A program made the translations under genes and the position numbers. Below, in pieces: positions 28,345-36,843 of a stretch of DNA of 64,000 nt. The stretch is from Qipengyuania citrea (GTDB lineage Bacteria; Pseudomonadota; Alphaproteobacteria; Sphingomonadales; Sphingomonadaceae). The DNA lies in the NCBI RefSeq assembly GCF_024171405.1, contig NZ_JALJZT010000002.1, positions 930,001 through 994,000 on the forward strand. Reading direction: 5' to 3'. The notes beneath the pieces were generated by a model, which searched no databases, was not told where the DNA came from, and worked only from the letters and a program-made list of their open reading frames with translations. Numbering within the stretch: the first letter of the stretch is position 1; each line of letters begins with the position of its first letter.

Positions 28345-29241
28345 ATGGCTGATGATTCGCCCCCTTCGCAGCGCATCCTGCTCGTCACCGGACTGTCCGG
28401 CGCGGGCAAGTCGACCGCGCTGCAAGTGCTCGAAGATCTCGGCTGGGAAACGATCGACAATTTCCCGATTCGCCTGCTGGGCGGACTGGTCGCGGGAAGC
28501 GATGCGAACACCCGCCTTGCGATCGGTTTCGATTCGCGCACCCGCGGCTTCGTGCCGCAAGAGATCATCGCACTGTGCAAGCAATTCGAAGCGCGCGACG
28601 ATATCGAACTGACCACGCTGTTCATCGATTGCACCAGCGCCGAGCTCGAGCGCCGCTATAACGAGACCCGGCGGCCGCATCCGATGGCCCGCGGGCGCAC
28701 CGCGCTCGACGGGATCAAGTCCGAGCGCGAATTGCTCGACCCGCTTCGCCGCTGGTCCGATACCGTCATCGACACATCCGATTACGCGGCCAACCAATTG
28801 CAGCAGGTGGTGCGCGAACGCTTCGCCGAGAATGCCGAACCGGGGATGAGCGTGACCGTGTCCAGCTTCGGCTTTGCGCGCGGCATGCCCCCACTCGCCG
28901 ATCTGATGTTCGACATGCGCTTTCTCGACAATCCGCACTGGATCGAGGGCCTGCGCGAACAGACCGGGCTCGATGAAGCAGTCGGCACGCATATCTCCGC
29001 CGATCCGGCCTTCGACCCCGCTTTCGAAAAGATCACCGACCTGCTGCTCGAGGTCATGCCGCGCTACGCCGCGCAGGGCCGCAGCTATCTCAACATCGCC
29101 TTCGGCTGTACCGGAGGGAGACACCGCTCGGTCTATAGCGCGGAACGTGCCGCCGAGGTCTTGCGTGAGGCCGGATTTTCGCCCACGGTCATTCACCGTA
29201 ACCTCGGTTCGCGTCCCGCCGATCCGCTCGAGCGCCGCTAG
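28345..29241 (+). CDS. rapZ: RNase adapter protein RapZ
   Basis: A 298-residue RapZ-family P-loop protein. Walker A is GLSGAGKS (residues 16-23) and the conserved C-terminal part has CTGGRHRSVYSAE. In Escherichia coli RapZ delivers the sRNA GlmZ to RNase E and senses glucosamine-6-phosphate; in alphaproteobacteria it is almost always placed between hprK and a PTS EIIA gene, as here. Its target in this organism is unknown. Spacing from hprK is 11 bases. Confidence 0.93.
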   Translation: MADDSPPSQRILLVTGLSGAGKSTALQVLEDLGWETIDNFPIRLLGGLVAGSDANTRLAIGFDSRTRGFVPQEIIALCKQFEARDDIELTTLFIDCTSAELERRYNETRRPHPMARGRTALDGIKSERELLDPLRRWSDTVIDTSDYAANQLQQVVRERFAENAEPGMSVTVSSFGFARGMPPLADLMFDMRFLDNPHWIEGLREQTGLDEAVGTHISADPAFDPAFEKITDLLLEVMPRYAAQGRSYLNIAFGCTGGRHRSVYSAERAAEVLREAGFSPTVIHRNLGSRPADPLERR

Positions 29242-29312
29242 ACCCGGGGGCAAGGAATGATTAAGCGCCACGCTGGCATATTCTTCGGGCATCGCAACGG
29301 AACTGAAGCTGC

Positions 29313-29738
29313 ATGATCGGCATGATCCTCGTTACCCACGGCAAGCTGGCCGAACACTTCATCGATGCGATGGAGCACGTCGTCGGCAAGCAGGAAGCCG
29401 TGGCCACCATCTGCATTGGCCCCAATGACGACATGGAGCAGCGCCGCGCCGACATCGCCGACGCGATCAAGGCGGTCGACGATGGCCAGGGCGCAATTAT
29501 CCTGACCGACCTGTTCGGCGGGACGCCCTCCAACCTCGCCATCTCGCTGCTCGATACGGGCCACATTGAAGTGATCGCCGGGATCAACCTGCCGATGCTG
29601 ATCCGCCTCGCGGGCGCGCGCAAGAGCATGAACGTGGTCGATGCGGTCAACGCCGCGCAGACCGCGGGACGCAATTACATCACGGTCGCGAGCGAATTCC
29701 TCGGCCAGGATATCGCCGGCGCTCGGAAAGCCTCTTGA
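29313..29738 (+). CDS. PTS EIIA component, mannose family
   Basis: A 141-residue EIIA of the mannose type. The phospho-accepting His9 is in LVTHGKLAEH, and GGTPSNLAI is the other family mark. No EIIB/C transport components are near, so it probably has a regulatory role, passing or sensing phosphate from HPr. It lies between rapZ and ptsH, sharing the operon with ChvIG. The TTG start of ptsH overlaps its stop codon. Confidence 0.93.
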   Translation: MIGMILVTHGKLAEHFIDAMEHVVGKQEAVATICIGPNDDMEQRRADIADAIKAVDDGQGAIILTDLFGGTPSNLAISLLDTGHIEVIAGINLPMLIRLAGARKSMNVVDAVNAAQTAGRNYITVASEFLGQDIAGARKAS

Positions 29739-30013
29739 ACGAGCTGCGCAAGAGCCTTGTGGTGGTCAACCAGCGCGGGCTCCACGCCCGGGCGAGCGCG
29801 AAATTCGTCAATGCGGTGGCCGAACTTCCCGAAGGCTGCACCGTCCGCGTCGCCAAGGGCGAGAACGAGGCTGCCGGCGGGTCGATCCTCGGCCTGATGA
29901 TGCTCGGCGCGGCCAAGGGCGACACGATCGACATCGTGGTTGCAGGCGAGGATGCAGATGCGGTGATGGCGCAGCTTTCGGCGATGGTCGAGGATGGCTT
30001 CGGGGAGCCCTGA
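29735..30013 (+). CDS. ptsH: Phosphocarrier protein HPr
   Basis: A 92-residue HPr. The EI-dependent phosphorylation site is His17 in RGLHARAS and the HprK site is Ser50 in GGSILGLMML. The start is a TTG at 29735 that overlaps the EIIA stop (29736-29738), with GGAAAG just upstream. The gene for EI is not in the window; a PtsP-type EI is expected elsewhere. The set hprK-rapZ-EIIA-HPr is a regulatory PTS without a sugar transporter. Confidence 0.94.
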   Translation: MNELRKSLVVVNQRGLHARASAKFVNAVAELPEGCTVRVAKGENEAAGGSILGLMMLGAAKGDTIDIVVAGEDADAVMAQLSAMVEDGFGEP

Positions 30014-30014
30014 C

Positions 30015-30818
30015 GTGAGCCCGACACGCCGCGAAATCACCGGCTTTTCCAATCCCACGGTCAAGGCGCTGCGCGCGCTACGCGAAAAGAAGCACCGCAA
30101 GGCCGCGGGCCGCTTCCTGGCCGAAGGGCTGCGGCTGCTGACCGATGCGCGCGAATGCGGCTATCTGCCCGAAGTGCTGGTGCTGTCCGACAGGCGCGAG
30201 CCGCACCCGCTGCTGGCCGCGCTCGAAGAGGCGGTCGAAGCCGAGGGCGGCGAGATTATCGAAACCACGCCCGACATCCTCTCCAAGATCACCGGCAAGG
30301 ACAATCCGCAGGCAGTCGCGGGGGTCTTCGCCGAATTCGACACCTCGCTCGCCGCGCTTGATCGCAGCAGCGCCGATATCTGGCTGGTTGCGCAGGCGCT
30401 GCGCGATCCGGGCAATCTGGGCACCATGCTGCGCACCGGCGATGCGATCGGTGCGGGCGGCGTGATCCTGCTCGACGACTGCGCCGATCCCTTCAGCGTC
30501 GAGGCAGTGCGCGCGAGCATGGGCGCGGTGTTCACGCAGCGCCTTGCGCAGGCGCGGTGGGAGGAATTCGAACCCTGGCTGCGCAGCGGCGCAGGGCAGC
30601 TTGTCGCCGCCAGCTTGCGCGATGCGCAGCCCTATCGCGGCGCACCCTATAGCGCACCGTGCTTCGTCATGGTCGGCAATGAAAGCCGCGGCCTGCCCGA
30701 ACCATACGAGATGGCCTGCGACCTGCGCGTGACCATGCCGATGAAGGGCCGCGCCGATAGTCTCAATGCCGCGGTCGCCGCGGCGGTGCTGGGTTATGAG
30801 GTATTGGCCTCGCTCTGA
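30015..30818 (+). CDS. TrmH/SpoU family RNA 2'-O-methyltransferase
   Basis: A 267-residue SPOUT methyltransferase. A substrate-binding N-terminal domain is followed by the catalytic motifs NPGNLGTMLRTGDAIG, VMVGNESRGLP and RADSLNAAVAAAV near the end. It 2'-O-methylates a ribose in rRNA or tRNA; the target is not evident. I choose the GTG at 30015 because GGGGAG sits 8 bases upstream; an ATG at 29994 would overlap ptsH by 20 bases. It closes the chvI-to-ptsH gene row. Confidence 0.9.
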   Translation: MSPTRREITGFSNPTVKALRALREKKHRKAAGRFLAEGLRLLTDARECGYLPEVLVLSDRREPHPLLAALEEAVEAEGGEIIETTPDILSKITGKDNPQAVAGVFAEFDTSLAALDRSSADIWLVAQALRDPGNLGTMLRTGDAIGAGGVILLDDCADPFSVEAVRASMGAVFTQRLAQARWEEFEPWLRSGAGQLVAASLRDAQPYRGAPYSAPCFVMVGNESRGLPEPYEMACDLRVTMPMKGRADSLNAAVAAAVLGYEVLASL

Positions 30819-30875
30819 GGGGCGTGCGGCGGCCCGCGACGGGACGAAGGGGATGTTAACCACAGTTCCCTAGTA

Positions 30876-31853
30876 ATGGGCTCGACGCCCATGACCTCAC
30901 CCGATCGCTTTGTCTCCCTCGACGGATTGCGCGGCATTGCGGCGATCGCGGTCGTGTTGTTTCATGTTTCGCTGGGGTACATGCCCGGCGGCTATCTGGC
31001 GGTCGATTTCTTCTTCTGCCTCAGCGGCTTCGTGATCGCGCTGGCGTTTGGCAAGCGGTTCGCAGACGGGCTGTCGTTTCGCGCTTTCGCCACGGCCCGC
31101 TTCGCGCGGCTCTACCCGATGATGTTCATCGGCGGCCTGCTCGGCATTATCCTGCATGGCGGCAATCCCAACATCCTGCTGCTCGTGCCCGATTTTCTGG
31201 GGCTGAGCCTGTTTCCGACCAACCCGCCGTTCTGGTCGCTGCTCGCCGAAGTCCTCGCCAATATTGCCTTCGCGCTGGTCCTCGTCGGATTGTCGACCCG
31301 CAAGCTGGCGCTGGTTGCATTGGTTTCCGGGTTACTGCTCGCCTTCGCGATCCTGTCGGGGCCGTGGCCGCGCGAGCTCGGCTCGCATTGGGACGGGGCC
31401 GGATGGGCGGTCCCGCGTACGCTCTATTCCTTCACCGCGGGGATGCTGATCTATCGCTGGCATGCGCAGGCTGCGCCGGTGCGGCGTATCACCCGGCTTG
31501 CATTGTTGCTGCCAGCCGCGCTGCTTGCCCTGACCTATTTCGGCGGACCCGACCGCGCGCTGTGGGACACCGCCGCGATCCTGTTCGGCCTGCCTGCGAT
31601 CGTCTGGCTCGGCACGCGAATGGAGATGCCGTTCCAGCCGCTTTGGCGGCGGATGGGCGCGCTGTCCTACCCGCTCTATTGCATCCATGTGCCGCTCATC
31701 GCGCTGGCCGACGATCCGCTTGTTCGGCTGGCTATCGCGGCGCTGCTGGTGCCCGCGGCGCTGGCGCTCGATGCGTGGTACGACAAGCCCGTCCGGACGC
31801 TGCTCGCCAGGCGGTTTTCGCAAGCCAAGCCCGCCGCCATGCCCGCCCCTTAG
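30876..31853 (+). CDS. Acyltransferase family 3 membrane protein (OafA/YrhL-like)
   Basis: A 325-residue integral membrane acyltransferase with about ten hydrophobic segments. The N-terminal hallmark is LDGLRGIAAIAVVLFHV, with the catalytic His in the first helix region, then VDFFFCLSGFVI. Such proteins O-acylate surface polysaccharides or lipids; the substrate is not evident. ATG at 30876 or 30891 are both possible starts. GTTAACC just upstream resembles a CtrA half-site but is not a full site. Confidence 0.9.
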   Translation: MGSTPMTSPDRFVSLDGLRGIAAIAVVLFHVSLGYMPGGYLAVDFFFCLSGFVIALAFGKRFADGLSFRAFATARFARLYPMMFIGGLLGIILHGGNPNILLLVPDFLGLSLFPTNPPFWSLLAEVLANIAFALVLVGLSTRKLALVALVSGLLLAFAILSGPWPRELGSHWDGAGWAVPRTLYSFTAGMLIYRWHAQAAPVRRITRLALLLPAALLALTYFGGPDRALWDTAAILFGLPAIVWLGTRMEMPFQPLWRRMGALSYPLYCIHVPLIALADDPLVRLAIAALLVPAALALDAWYDKPVRTLLARRFSQAKPAAMPAP

Positions 31854-31866
31854 ATACGGGGGTGCC

Positions 31867-33318
31867 CTACTCCGCTGCTTCGCGGCCGTCGGCGATCTGC
31901 GCGGCGTCTTCAGCATTGTAGCGCGGGGTCGCCTCGACCTGGGGCACTTCGTCGATCTCGCGCTTGCCGATCTCGATGCCCTTGTCATGCAAGCGGCGCC
32001 CGGCGGAGAGCACGTTGCGCTCGAAACTGCCGACGAACTTGTTGTAATTGTTGACCGCAGTTTCCAATCCGCCGCCGACGCGCTTCATATGTTCCGCCGC
32101 GACCGCGAGGCGATCGTAAAGCTCCGCCCCGGCCTTGCCGATCTCGACCGCTTCCTGCGCAATCGTATCCTGCCGCCAGACCTGCGCCACGGTGCGCGCG
32201 ATGGCGACGAGGTTGGTCGGCGTGGCGAGCAGCACCTTGTTGCGGAAAGCAAAGTCCCACAATTCGGGATCGTGTTCGAGCGCGGCGGCAACGAAATGCT
32301 CGCCGGGGACAAACATGACGACATAGTCGGGCGTGTCGTCGAACTGGCTCTGGTAGCTTTTCGAACCCAGCGTCTGGACGTGCCCGCGCATCGATTTCGC
32401 ATGCAGGTCGAGATGCCGGATGCGTTCGTTCTCGTCATCGGCCTCGAACGCGGCCTGATAGGCGTTCAGTGAAACCTTGGCGTCGATCACCAGCTTCTTC
32501 TGGCCCGGCACATGGACCACCGCGTCGGGGCGCAGACGCCCTTCGTCGGTCTCGATCGAATGTTCGAGAATGAAATCGGTGTGTTCCGAAAGCCCGCATT
32601 GTTCGAGCACGTTCTGCAGCGCGCGTTCGCCCCAGCGGCCGCGCGCCTTGGGCGCATTGGTCAGGCTGTTACCGAGCCGCTGCGCCTCGCGCCGGACCTC
32701 TTCCTGGCCCAGCCGCATCTGTTCGATCTGCGCTGCGAGCGAGGAGAACGCATTGGTGCGCTTTTCCTCCAGCGCGGCGACCTGGTCCTCGTATTTCTTG
32801 AGCCGGTCGCCCACCGGCTGCAGCAATTCGCGGATCTTCGCTTCGGAGGTCTTCTCCGAATGCCCCAGCCGCTCGGTCGCGCGTTCGAGAAAGGCATCCT
32901 GCGCCTTGGTCAGCACCGCCGAACCGGTGTTCTGGAATTCCTTAAGCATTTCCTCCCGCGCTTCGATCAGCAGGCGTTTCTGCTCTTCGAAATTGGCGGT
33001 CTTTTCCTTCAGCGTCGCAAGCTCGGCGCTGAGCGCCCCGTTATTGCGGCGCATTTCATCTAGCACCGCCTCGTGCTGGCGGCGCGTTTCGCGCAATTCG
33101 CCGTCGAGCGCGTCGGCCCGCTCCGCCCGGACCGTGGCATTTTCCAGGTCGACGATCGCCTTGCGGAACTTCGCGTCGAGTTCCTTGGCCTCCGCATCGC
33201 GCTCGCCGTGGCGCGCCTGCCAGTCCTTGACCGGCGCGGAGCCGAGACGGTGACCGAGGAAATATCCCAGCGCGAGGCCGAGGACGAGCACGATGATGGC
33301 GATGAGGGTCGGATCCAT
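31867..33318 (-). CDS. rmuC: DNA recombination protein RmuC
   Basis: A 483-residue RmuC. A membrane anchor (residues 3-20) is followed by a long coiled coil (about 40-215) rich in Glu, Arg, Ala and Lys, then the RmuC nuclease-like domain with KARGRWGERALQNVLEQCGL, PDAVVHVPGQKKLVIDAKVSL and DYVVMFVPGEHF. It limits inversions at inverted repeats in E. coli. It diverges from nothing nearby; an intergenic repeat and def lie upstream. Confidence 0.94.
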   Translation of the reverse strand: MDPTLIAIIVLVLGLALGYFLGHRLGSAPVKDWQARHGERDAEAKELDAKFRKAIVDLENATVRAERADALDGELRETRRQHEAVLDEMRRNNGALSAELATLKEKTANFEEQKRLLIEAREEMLKEFQNTGSAVLTKAQDAFLERATERLGHSEKTSEAKIRELLQPVGDRLKKYEDQVAALEEKRTNAFSSLAAQIEQMRLGQEEVRREAQRLGNSLTNAPKARGRWGERALQNVLEQCGLSEHTDFILEHSIETDEGRLRPDAVVHVPGQKKLVIDAKVSLNAYQAAFEADDENERIRHLDLHAKSMRGHVQTLGSKSYQSQFDDTPDYVVMFVPGEHFVAAALEHDPELWDFAFRNKVLLATPTNLVAIARTVAQVWRQDTIAQEAVEIGKAGAELYDRLAVAAEHMKRVGGGLETAVNNYNKFVGSFERNVLSAGRRLHDKGIEIGKREIDEVPQVEATPRYNAEDAAQIADGREAAE

Positions 33319-33380
33319 GGCGCGACCCTACGCAGAACGGAGCGGGAACGCTAGGTGCACATTGCCACAATCAACACATG

Positions 33381-33464
33381 CGTCGCCCCTGCGCAGGCAG
33401 GGCCCCAGATAACTTCGCGAAAGAAACCCAACTCAGCTGGATCCCCGCCTGCGCGGGGATGACG
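33381..33464. repeat. Intergenic inverted repeat, copy 2
   Basis: An 84-base copy of the repeat family also at 5735, 35703, 35900 and 53860. It opens with CGTCGCCCCTGCGCAGGCAG, has the CCCCAGATAA block and ends in GGATCCCCGCCTGCGCGGGG with ATGACG. The right end forms a tight hairpin. It occupies the rmuC-def gap. Confidence 0.8.
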
Positions 33465-33482
33465 CAATTCTGAGGGAGGTCC

Positions 33483-34049
33483 TTACGCCGCTTCGCGCAG
33501 CTTCTTTAGCTTCTTGAGCGCCATGTTGCGTTTGAGACGGCTGAGGTGGTCGATGAACAGGATGCCTTCGAGATGGTCCATCTCGTGCTGGATGCAGGTG
33601 GCCATCAGGCCTTCCATGTCCTCTTCATGCGTTTCGCCCTCGAGGTCCTGATAACGCACGCGGCAGGTCGCCGGGCGGTCGACATCGGCGAAGATGTCGG
33701 GGACCGAGAGGCAGCCTTCCTGGTAGCTGGCGAGGTCTTCCGCGGGATCGAGGATTTCGGGGTTGATGAACACCCGCGGTTCCTTCTTCGTCGGATAGTG
33801 GACGTGTTCGTGCCCGTCGTGATTGCACGGTTCGGGTTCCGCATCCTCGTCCTCGGGCTGGAGGTCGATCACCAGCACGCGCTTGGGCACGCCGACCTGG
33901 ATCGCGGCAAGGCCGATACCGGGCGCGGCATACATGGTTTCGAACATGTCGGAGACGAGTTCGTTCAGCTCGTCGCCGAATTCGGTGACGGGTTCGGACA
34001 CGGTCTTGAGCCGGGGATCCGGCACTTCGAGGATTTCACGGATAGCCAT
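33483..34049 (-). CDS. def: Peptide deformylase with His/Cys-rich insertion
   Basis: A 188-residue peptide deformylase that removes the formyl group from new proteins. The three metal-site motifs are GIGLAAIQ (44-51), EGCLSVP (111-117, metal Cys113) and QHEMDHLEG (154-162, His155 and His159). Between the first two there is an acidic and His-rich insertion (about 65-90) with [12 protein letters not shown]. It starts at the ATG at 34049; a further in-frame upstream start would add 17 unlike residues. The gene lies between a repeat and recR. fmt, its partner in N-formyl metabolism, is about 730 bases away. Confidence 0.94.
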   Translation of the reverse strand: MAIREILEVPDPRLKTVSEPVTEFGDELNELVSDMFETMYAAPGIGLAAIQVGVPKRVLVIDLQPEDEDAEPEPCNHDGHEHVHYPTKKEPRVFINPEILDPAEDLASYQEGCLSVPDIFADVDRPATCRVRYQDLEGETHEEDMEGLMATCIQHEMDHLEGILFIDHLSRLKRNMALKKLKKLREAA

Positions 34050-34130
34050 GGGTTGCCAGATAGTCGCGCCATGCGGATTCTTCAATTGTTCGTTGCGCAC
34101 AGGCCATACCCCGTCTGCACGCGCCGGGTT

Positions 34131-34727
34131 TTACCCCAGCGGCCGCCGCGCGCGTAGCGCCTGTGCAAGCGTGCCTTCGTCGAGATAGTCGAGTTCGCCG
34201 CCGACCGGCAGGCCGTGGGCGAGCTGCGTGATGCGCACGGGATGCTCCTCGAGCCGTTCGGCGAGGTAATGCGCGGTCGTCTGCCCTTCGAGCGTGGCGT
34301 TCATCGCCAGCACCACTTCGTCCACCCCGCCCGCCTCCACGCGCGCCAGCAATTGCGCGATATTGAGGTCTTCGGGCCGCACACCGTCGAGCGCGGACAG
34401 CTTGCCGCCGAGCACGTGGTACTTCCCGGTGAACAGCTTCGCGCGGTCGAGCGCCCACAGGTCGGCGACATCCTCGACCACGCAGAGCGATTTCAGATCG
34501 CGCCGCGGATCGGCGCAGATCCCGCACGGGTTGGTGGTGTCGACATTGCCGCAGGTGTCGCATTCGACCAGCGCTTCGCCCACCGTGGCGAGCGCTTCGA
34601 GCAGTGCGGGCAGCGCGCTTTCGCGGCGCTTGACCAGCCACAGCACCGCGCGCCGGGCGCTGCGCGGTCCGAGCCCGGGCAGGCGCGCCAGTGCGGCGGC
34701 GAGGGTTTCGATCTCTTGCGATGCCAT
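34131..34727 (-). CDS. recR: Recombination mediator protein RecR
   Basis: A 198-residue RecR. It has an N-terminal helix-hairpin-helix ([16 protein letters not shown]), a Cys4 zinc finger (Cys56, 59, 68, 71), and a Toprim domain with CVVEDVAD and [15 protein letters not shown]. With RecF/RecO it loads RecA at gaps. It diverges from fmt across 52 bases. The frame extends upstream to 34796 but that part overlaps the fmt start and does not look like RecR. Confidence 0.94.
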   Translation of the reverse strand: MASQEIETLAAALARLPGLGPRSARRAVLWLVKRRESALPALLEALATVGEALVECDTCGNVDTTNPCGICADPRRDLKSLCVVEDVADLWALDRAKLFTGKYHVLGGKLSALDGVRPEDLNIAQLLARVEAGGVDEVVLAMNATLEGQTTAHYLAERLEEHPVRITQLAHGLPVGGELDYLDEGTLAQALRARRPLG

Positions 34728-34779
34728 GGGGCGACAGATAGGGGCCGCAGCCAAACAGAGAAAGGCCAACCGCCCAATC

Positions 34780-35688
34780 ATGCGCATAATCTTCATGGGA
34801 ACGCCCGATTTCGCAGTGCCGACGCTGCAGGCTCTGGTCGATGCGGCGCATGAGGTCGTCTGCGTCTACACCCAGCCGCCGCGTCCGGGTGGCCGCCGCG
34901 GGAAGGAACTGACCCCCACCCCGGTGCACCAGCGCGCCAGCGATCTGGGGATCGAGGTCCGCCATCCCAAATCGCTGAGATCGGCCGAAGAGCAGCAAGC
35001 CTTCGCCGCACTCCACGCCGATGTCGCAGTGGTCGCTGCCTATGGCTTGATCCTGCCGCAGGCGGTGCTCGATGCGCCCGAACATGGCTGCCTCAACGTG
35101 CATGCCTCGATCCTGCCGCGCTGGCGCGGTGCGGCGCCGATCCACCGCTCGGTGATGGCGGGCGACAAGGTGACCGGCGTCACGATCATGCAGATGGAGG
35201 CCGGGCTCGATACCGGCCCGATGCTGGCGATGGCGCGCACCCCGATTGAGGGCAAGACCACCGGCGAGCTTACCGGGGAACTGGCCGAACTCGGCGCGCA
35301 ACTGATGGTCGGCACCTTGCGCGACCTCAATATCCATGTGCCGATCGCGCAGGACGATGCCGATGCGACCTATGCCGCCAAGATCGACAAGGCCGAGGCG
35401 CGGATCGACTGGGACCGTCCGGCGGTGGAGGTGGTTCGGCACGCCCATGGCCTGTCGCCCTTTCCGGGAGCCTGGTTCGAACTCGATGGCCAGCGGGTGA
35501 AGCTGCTGCGCGCCGAGGTGGTCGAGGGGTCGGGCGCGCCTGGCGAAGTGCTCGACGAGCGGCTGGCGATCGCATGCAGCGAGGGAGCGATCCGTCCGCT
35601 CGAACTGCAACGCGCGGGCAAGCCGAAGATGGACCTGGACACCTTCCTGCGCGGCAACGCGGTGGCCAAGGGTGTCGTTCTCGAATGA
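34780..35688 (+). CDS. fmt: Methionyl-tRNA formyltransferase
   Basis: A 302-residue Fmt, which formylates initiator Met-tRNA. The folate-binding N-terminal domain has MGTPDFAVP and the catalytic set Asn106, His108 and Asp144 ([25 protein letters not shown]). The C-terminal tRNA-binding domain follows. The start at 34780 matches the family. The last 14 codons are duplicated, in diverged form, about 197 bases downstream (see the repeat unit at 35844). It belongs with def in N-formyl metabolism. Confidence 0.95.
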   Translation: MRIIFMGTPDFAVPTLQALVDAAHEVVCVYTQPPRPGGRRGKELTPTPVHQRASDLGIEVRHPKSLRSAEEQQAFAALHADVAVVAAYGLILPQAVLDAPEHGCLNVHASILPRWRGAAPIHRSVMAGDKVTGVTIMQMEAGLDTGPMLAMARTPIEGKTTGELTGELAELGAQLMVGTLRDLNIHVPIAQDDADATYAAKIDKAEARIDWDRPAVEVVRHAHGLSPFPGAWFELDGQRVKLLRAEVVEGSGAPGEVLDERLAIACSEGAIRPLELQRAGKPKMDLDTFLRGNAVAKGVVLE

Positions 35689-35702
35689 CTGCCGACCCTG
35701 TC

Positions 35703-35786
35703 CGTCACCCCCACAAAGGCGGGGCCCCAGATACCCTCTCGCCTGCCGCGATCGTCGGCTGGATTCCCGCCTGCGCGGGAATGACG
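35703..35786. repeat. Intergenic inverted repeat, copy 3
   Basis: An 84-base copy of the family, CGTCACCCCCACAAAGGCGG at the left, CCCAGATACC inside and a GGATTCCCGCCTGCGCGGGA hairpin followed by ATGACG at the right. It lies inside tandem repeat unit 1. Confidence 0.8.
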
Positions 35787-35806
35787 GATGGGAGCGTAAC
35801 GCCAGA

Positions 35807-35842
35807 ATGACTCGCTTCGCGCTCACTCTCGAATTCAACGGT
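35807..35842 (+). pseudogene. truA 5' remnant
   Basis: Twelve codons from an ATG read [12 protein letters not shown], nearly the same as the true TruA start [12 protein letters not shown] 200 bases downstream. The DNA differs at several third positions. The similarity stops abruptly at 35843, where a fmt-tail copy begins. The open frame drifts on to a TGA at 36010 but does not resemble a protein. It is read as a broken duplicate. Confidence 0.75.
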
Positions 35843-35843
35843 C

Positions 35844-36042
35844 CTACGCGGCAATGCGGTGGTGCCGGGTACAATCCTCGAATGACTGTCGCCTCAGCCC
35901 GTCACCCCCGCGAAGGCGGGGGCCCAGATACCCTCTCGCCAGTGCGCATGGTTAGCTGGATTCTCGTCTCAGCGGAAATGACGGGTGCGGGGAGCGTAAC
36001 GCCAGAATGACCCGTTTCGCGCTTACTCTCGAATTCGACGGG
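35844..36042 (+). repeat. Tandem repeat unit 2: diverged fmt tail + inverted repeat + truA start
   Basis: The second unit begins with a diverged copy of the fmt tail (LRGNAVVPGTILE and a stop, against [13 protein letters not shown]), then intergenic repeat copy 4, then the true truA start. Its differences from unit 1 look like strain-level divergence, not recent copying. Confidence 0.85.
35900..35983. repeat. Intergenic inverted repeat, copy 4
   Basis: An 84-base copy with CGTCACCCCCGCGAAGGCGG at the left, CCCAGATACCCTCTCGCC inside, and a right end (TGGATTCTCGTCTCAGCGGA then ATGACG) whose hairpin is partly degraded. It lies inside tandem repeat unit 2. Confidence 0.78.
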
Positions 36043-36768
36043 ACGCCCTTTTTCGGCCTCCAGCGGCAGAAAGACGGGCCGAGCGTCCAGCAGGCCGTCG
36101 AGGAAGCGGCCTTTCGCGTGCTGGGCGAAGAGGTGCGGCTGCACAGCGCCGGCCGGACCGATGCGGGCGTCCATGCGATCGCGATGCGCAGCCATCTGGA
36201 TGCCGAGAAGGACATCAAGCCTTACCGCCTGATGGAGGCGCTCAATGCGCACCTCCGCCCCGATCCCGTCGCGGTGACGCATTGCGCGATCGTCCCCGAC
36301 GACTGGCACGCGCGCTTTTCCTGCACCGGGCGATCCTATGTCTACCGGATTGCCAACCGCCGCGCGCCGCTGACGCTGGAACGCGGCCGCCTGTGGCAGG
36401 TGCCGCAGGATCTCGACGTGCAGGCCATGCACCGCGCGGCGCAGGCGCTGGTCGGGCTGCATGATTTCACCACTTTCCGCTCGGTCCATTGCCAGTCGGA
36501 CAGCCCGGTCAAGACGCTCGACCGGCTTGATGTCGAGCAGGTGGCGACGCCGATGGGCACGGAAGTCCGCGTTCACGCTGAAGCGCGCAGCTTCCTCCAT
36601 CACCAGGTCCGCTCGATGGTCGGCTGCCTTGCGCTGGTCGGCATGGGCCGCTGGCCCGAAGAGCGCATGGCCGAAGCGCTGGCCGCGCGCGACCGGCAGG
36701 AATTGGGATTGAACGCGCCCCCGCACGGCCTGTATTTCGTATCGGCGAGCTACCCCGCGGATAGTTGA
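36007..36768 (+). CDS. truA: tRNA pseudouridine synthase A
   Basis: A 253-residue TruA. It isomerises uridines 38-40 of the tRNA anticodon arm. The catalytic Asp52 is in [10 protein letters not shown], and [12 protein letters not shown]-type sequence (here [13 protein letters not shown]) is the other family mark. Its start is duplicated as a remnant at 35807. A GGGAG about 12 bases before the ATG may serve as the ribosome binding site. It is co-directional with fmt, as in many bacteria. Confidence 0.95.
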   Translation: MTRFALTLEFDGTPFFGLQRQKDGPSVQQAVEEAAFRVLGEEVRLHSAGRTDAGVHAIAMRSHLDAEKDIKPYRLMEALNAHLRPDPVAVTHCAIVPDDWHARFSCTGRSYVYRIANRRAPLTLERGRLWQVPQDLDVQAMHRAAQALVGLHDFTTFRSVHCQSDSPVKTLDRLDVEQVATPMGTEVRVHAEARSFLHHQVRSMVGCLALVGMGRWPEERMAEALAARDRQELGLNAPPHGLYFVSASYPADS

Positions 36769-36843
36769 CCCAACGTCACCCTAGCCAAGCGCCACGAGCG
36801 CGCCTAGCGATAGGCCGGTTAGGTCCAGAATTGAATTGGGAGA

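Larger units (their letters stand above)
35647..35843 (+). repeat. Tandem repeat unit 1: fmt tail + inverted repeat + truA start
   Basis: About 197 bases holding the last 14 codons of fmt, a copy of the intergenic repeat, and then the first 12 codons of a truA-like sequence (from ATG at 35807). The same order recurs in unit 2 at 35844. The truA-like start here differs from the real one mostly at silent positions and continues with unrelated sequence, so it is a remnant. Confidence 0.85.

Noticed and set aside
35672-36010. A 112-codon frame through the fmt/truA repeats
   Set aside because: It is an accident of the duplicated truA start and the inverted repeats; no protein-like features beyond the first 12 codons.
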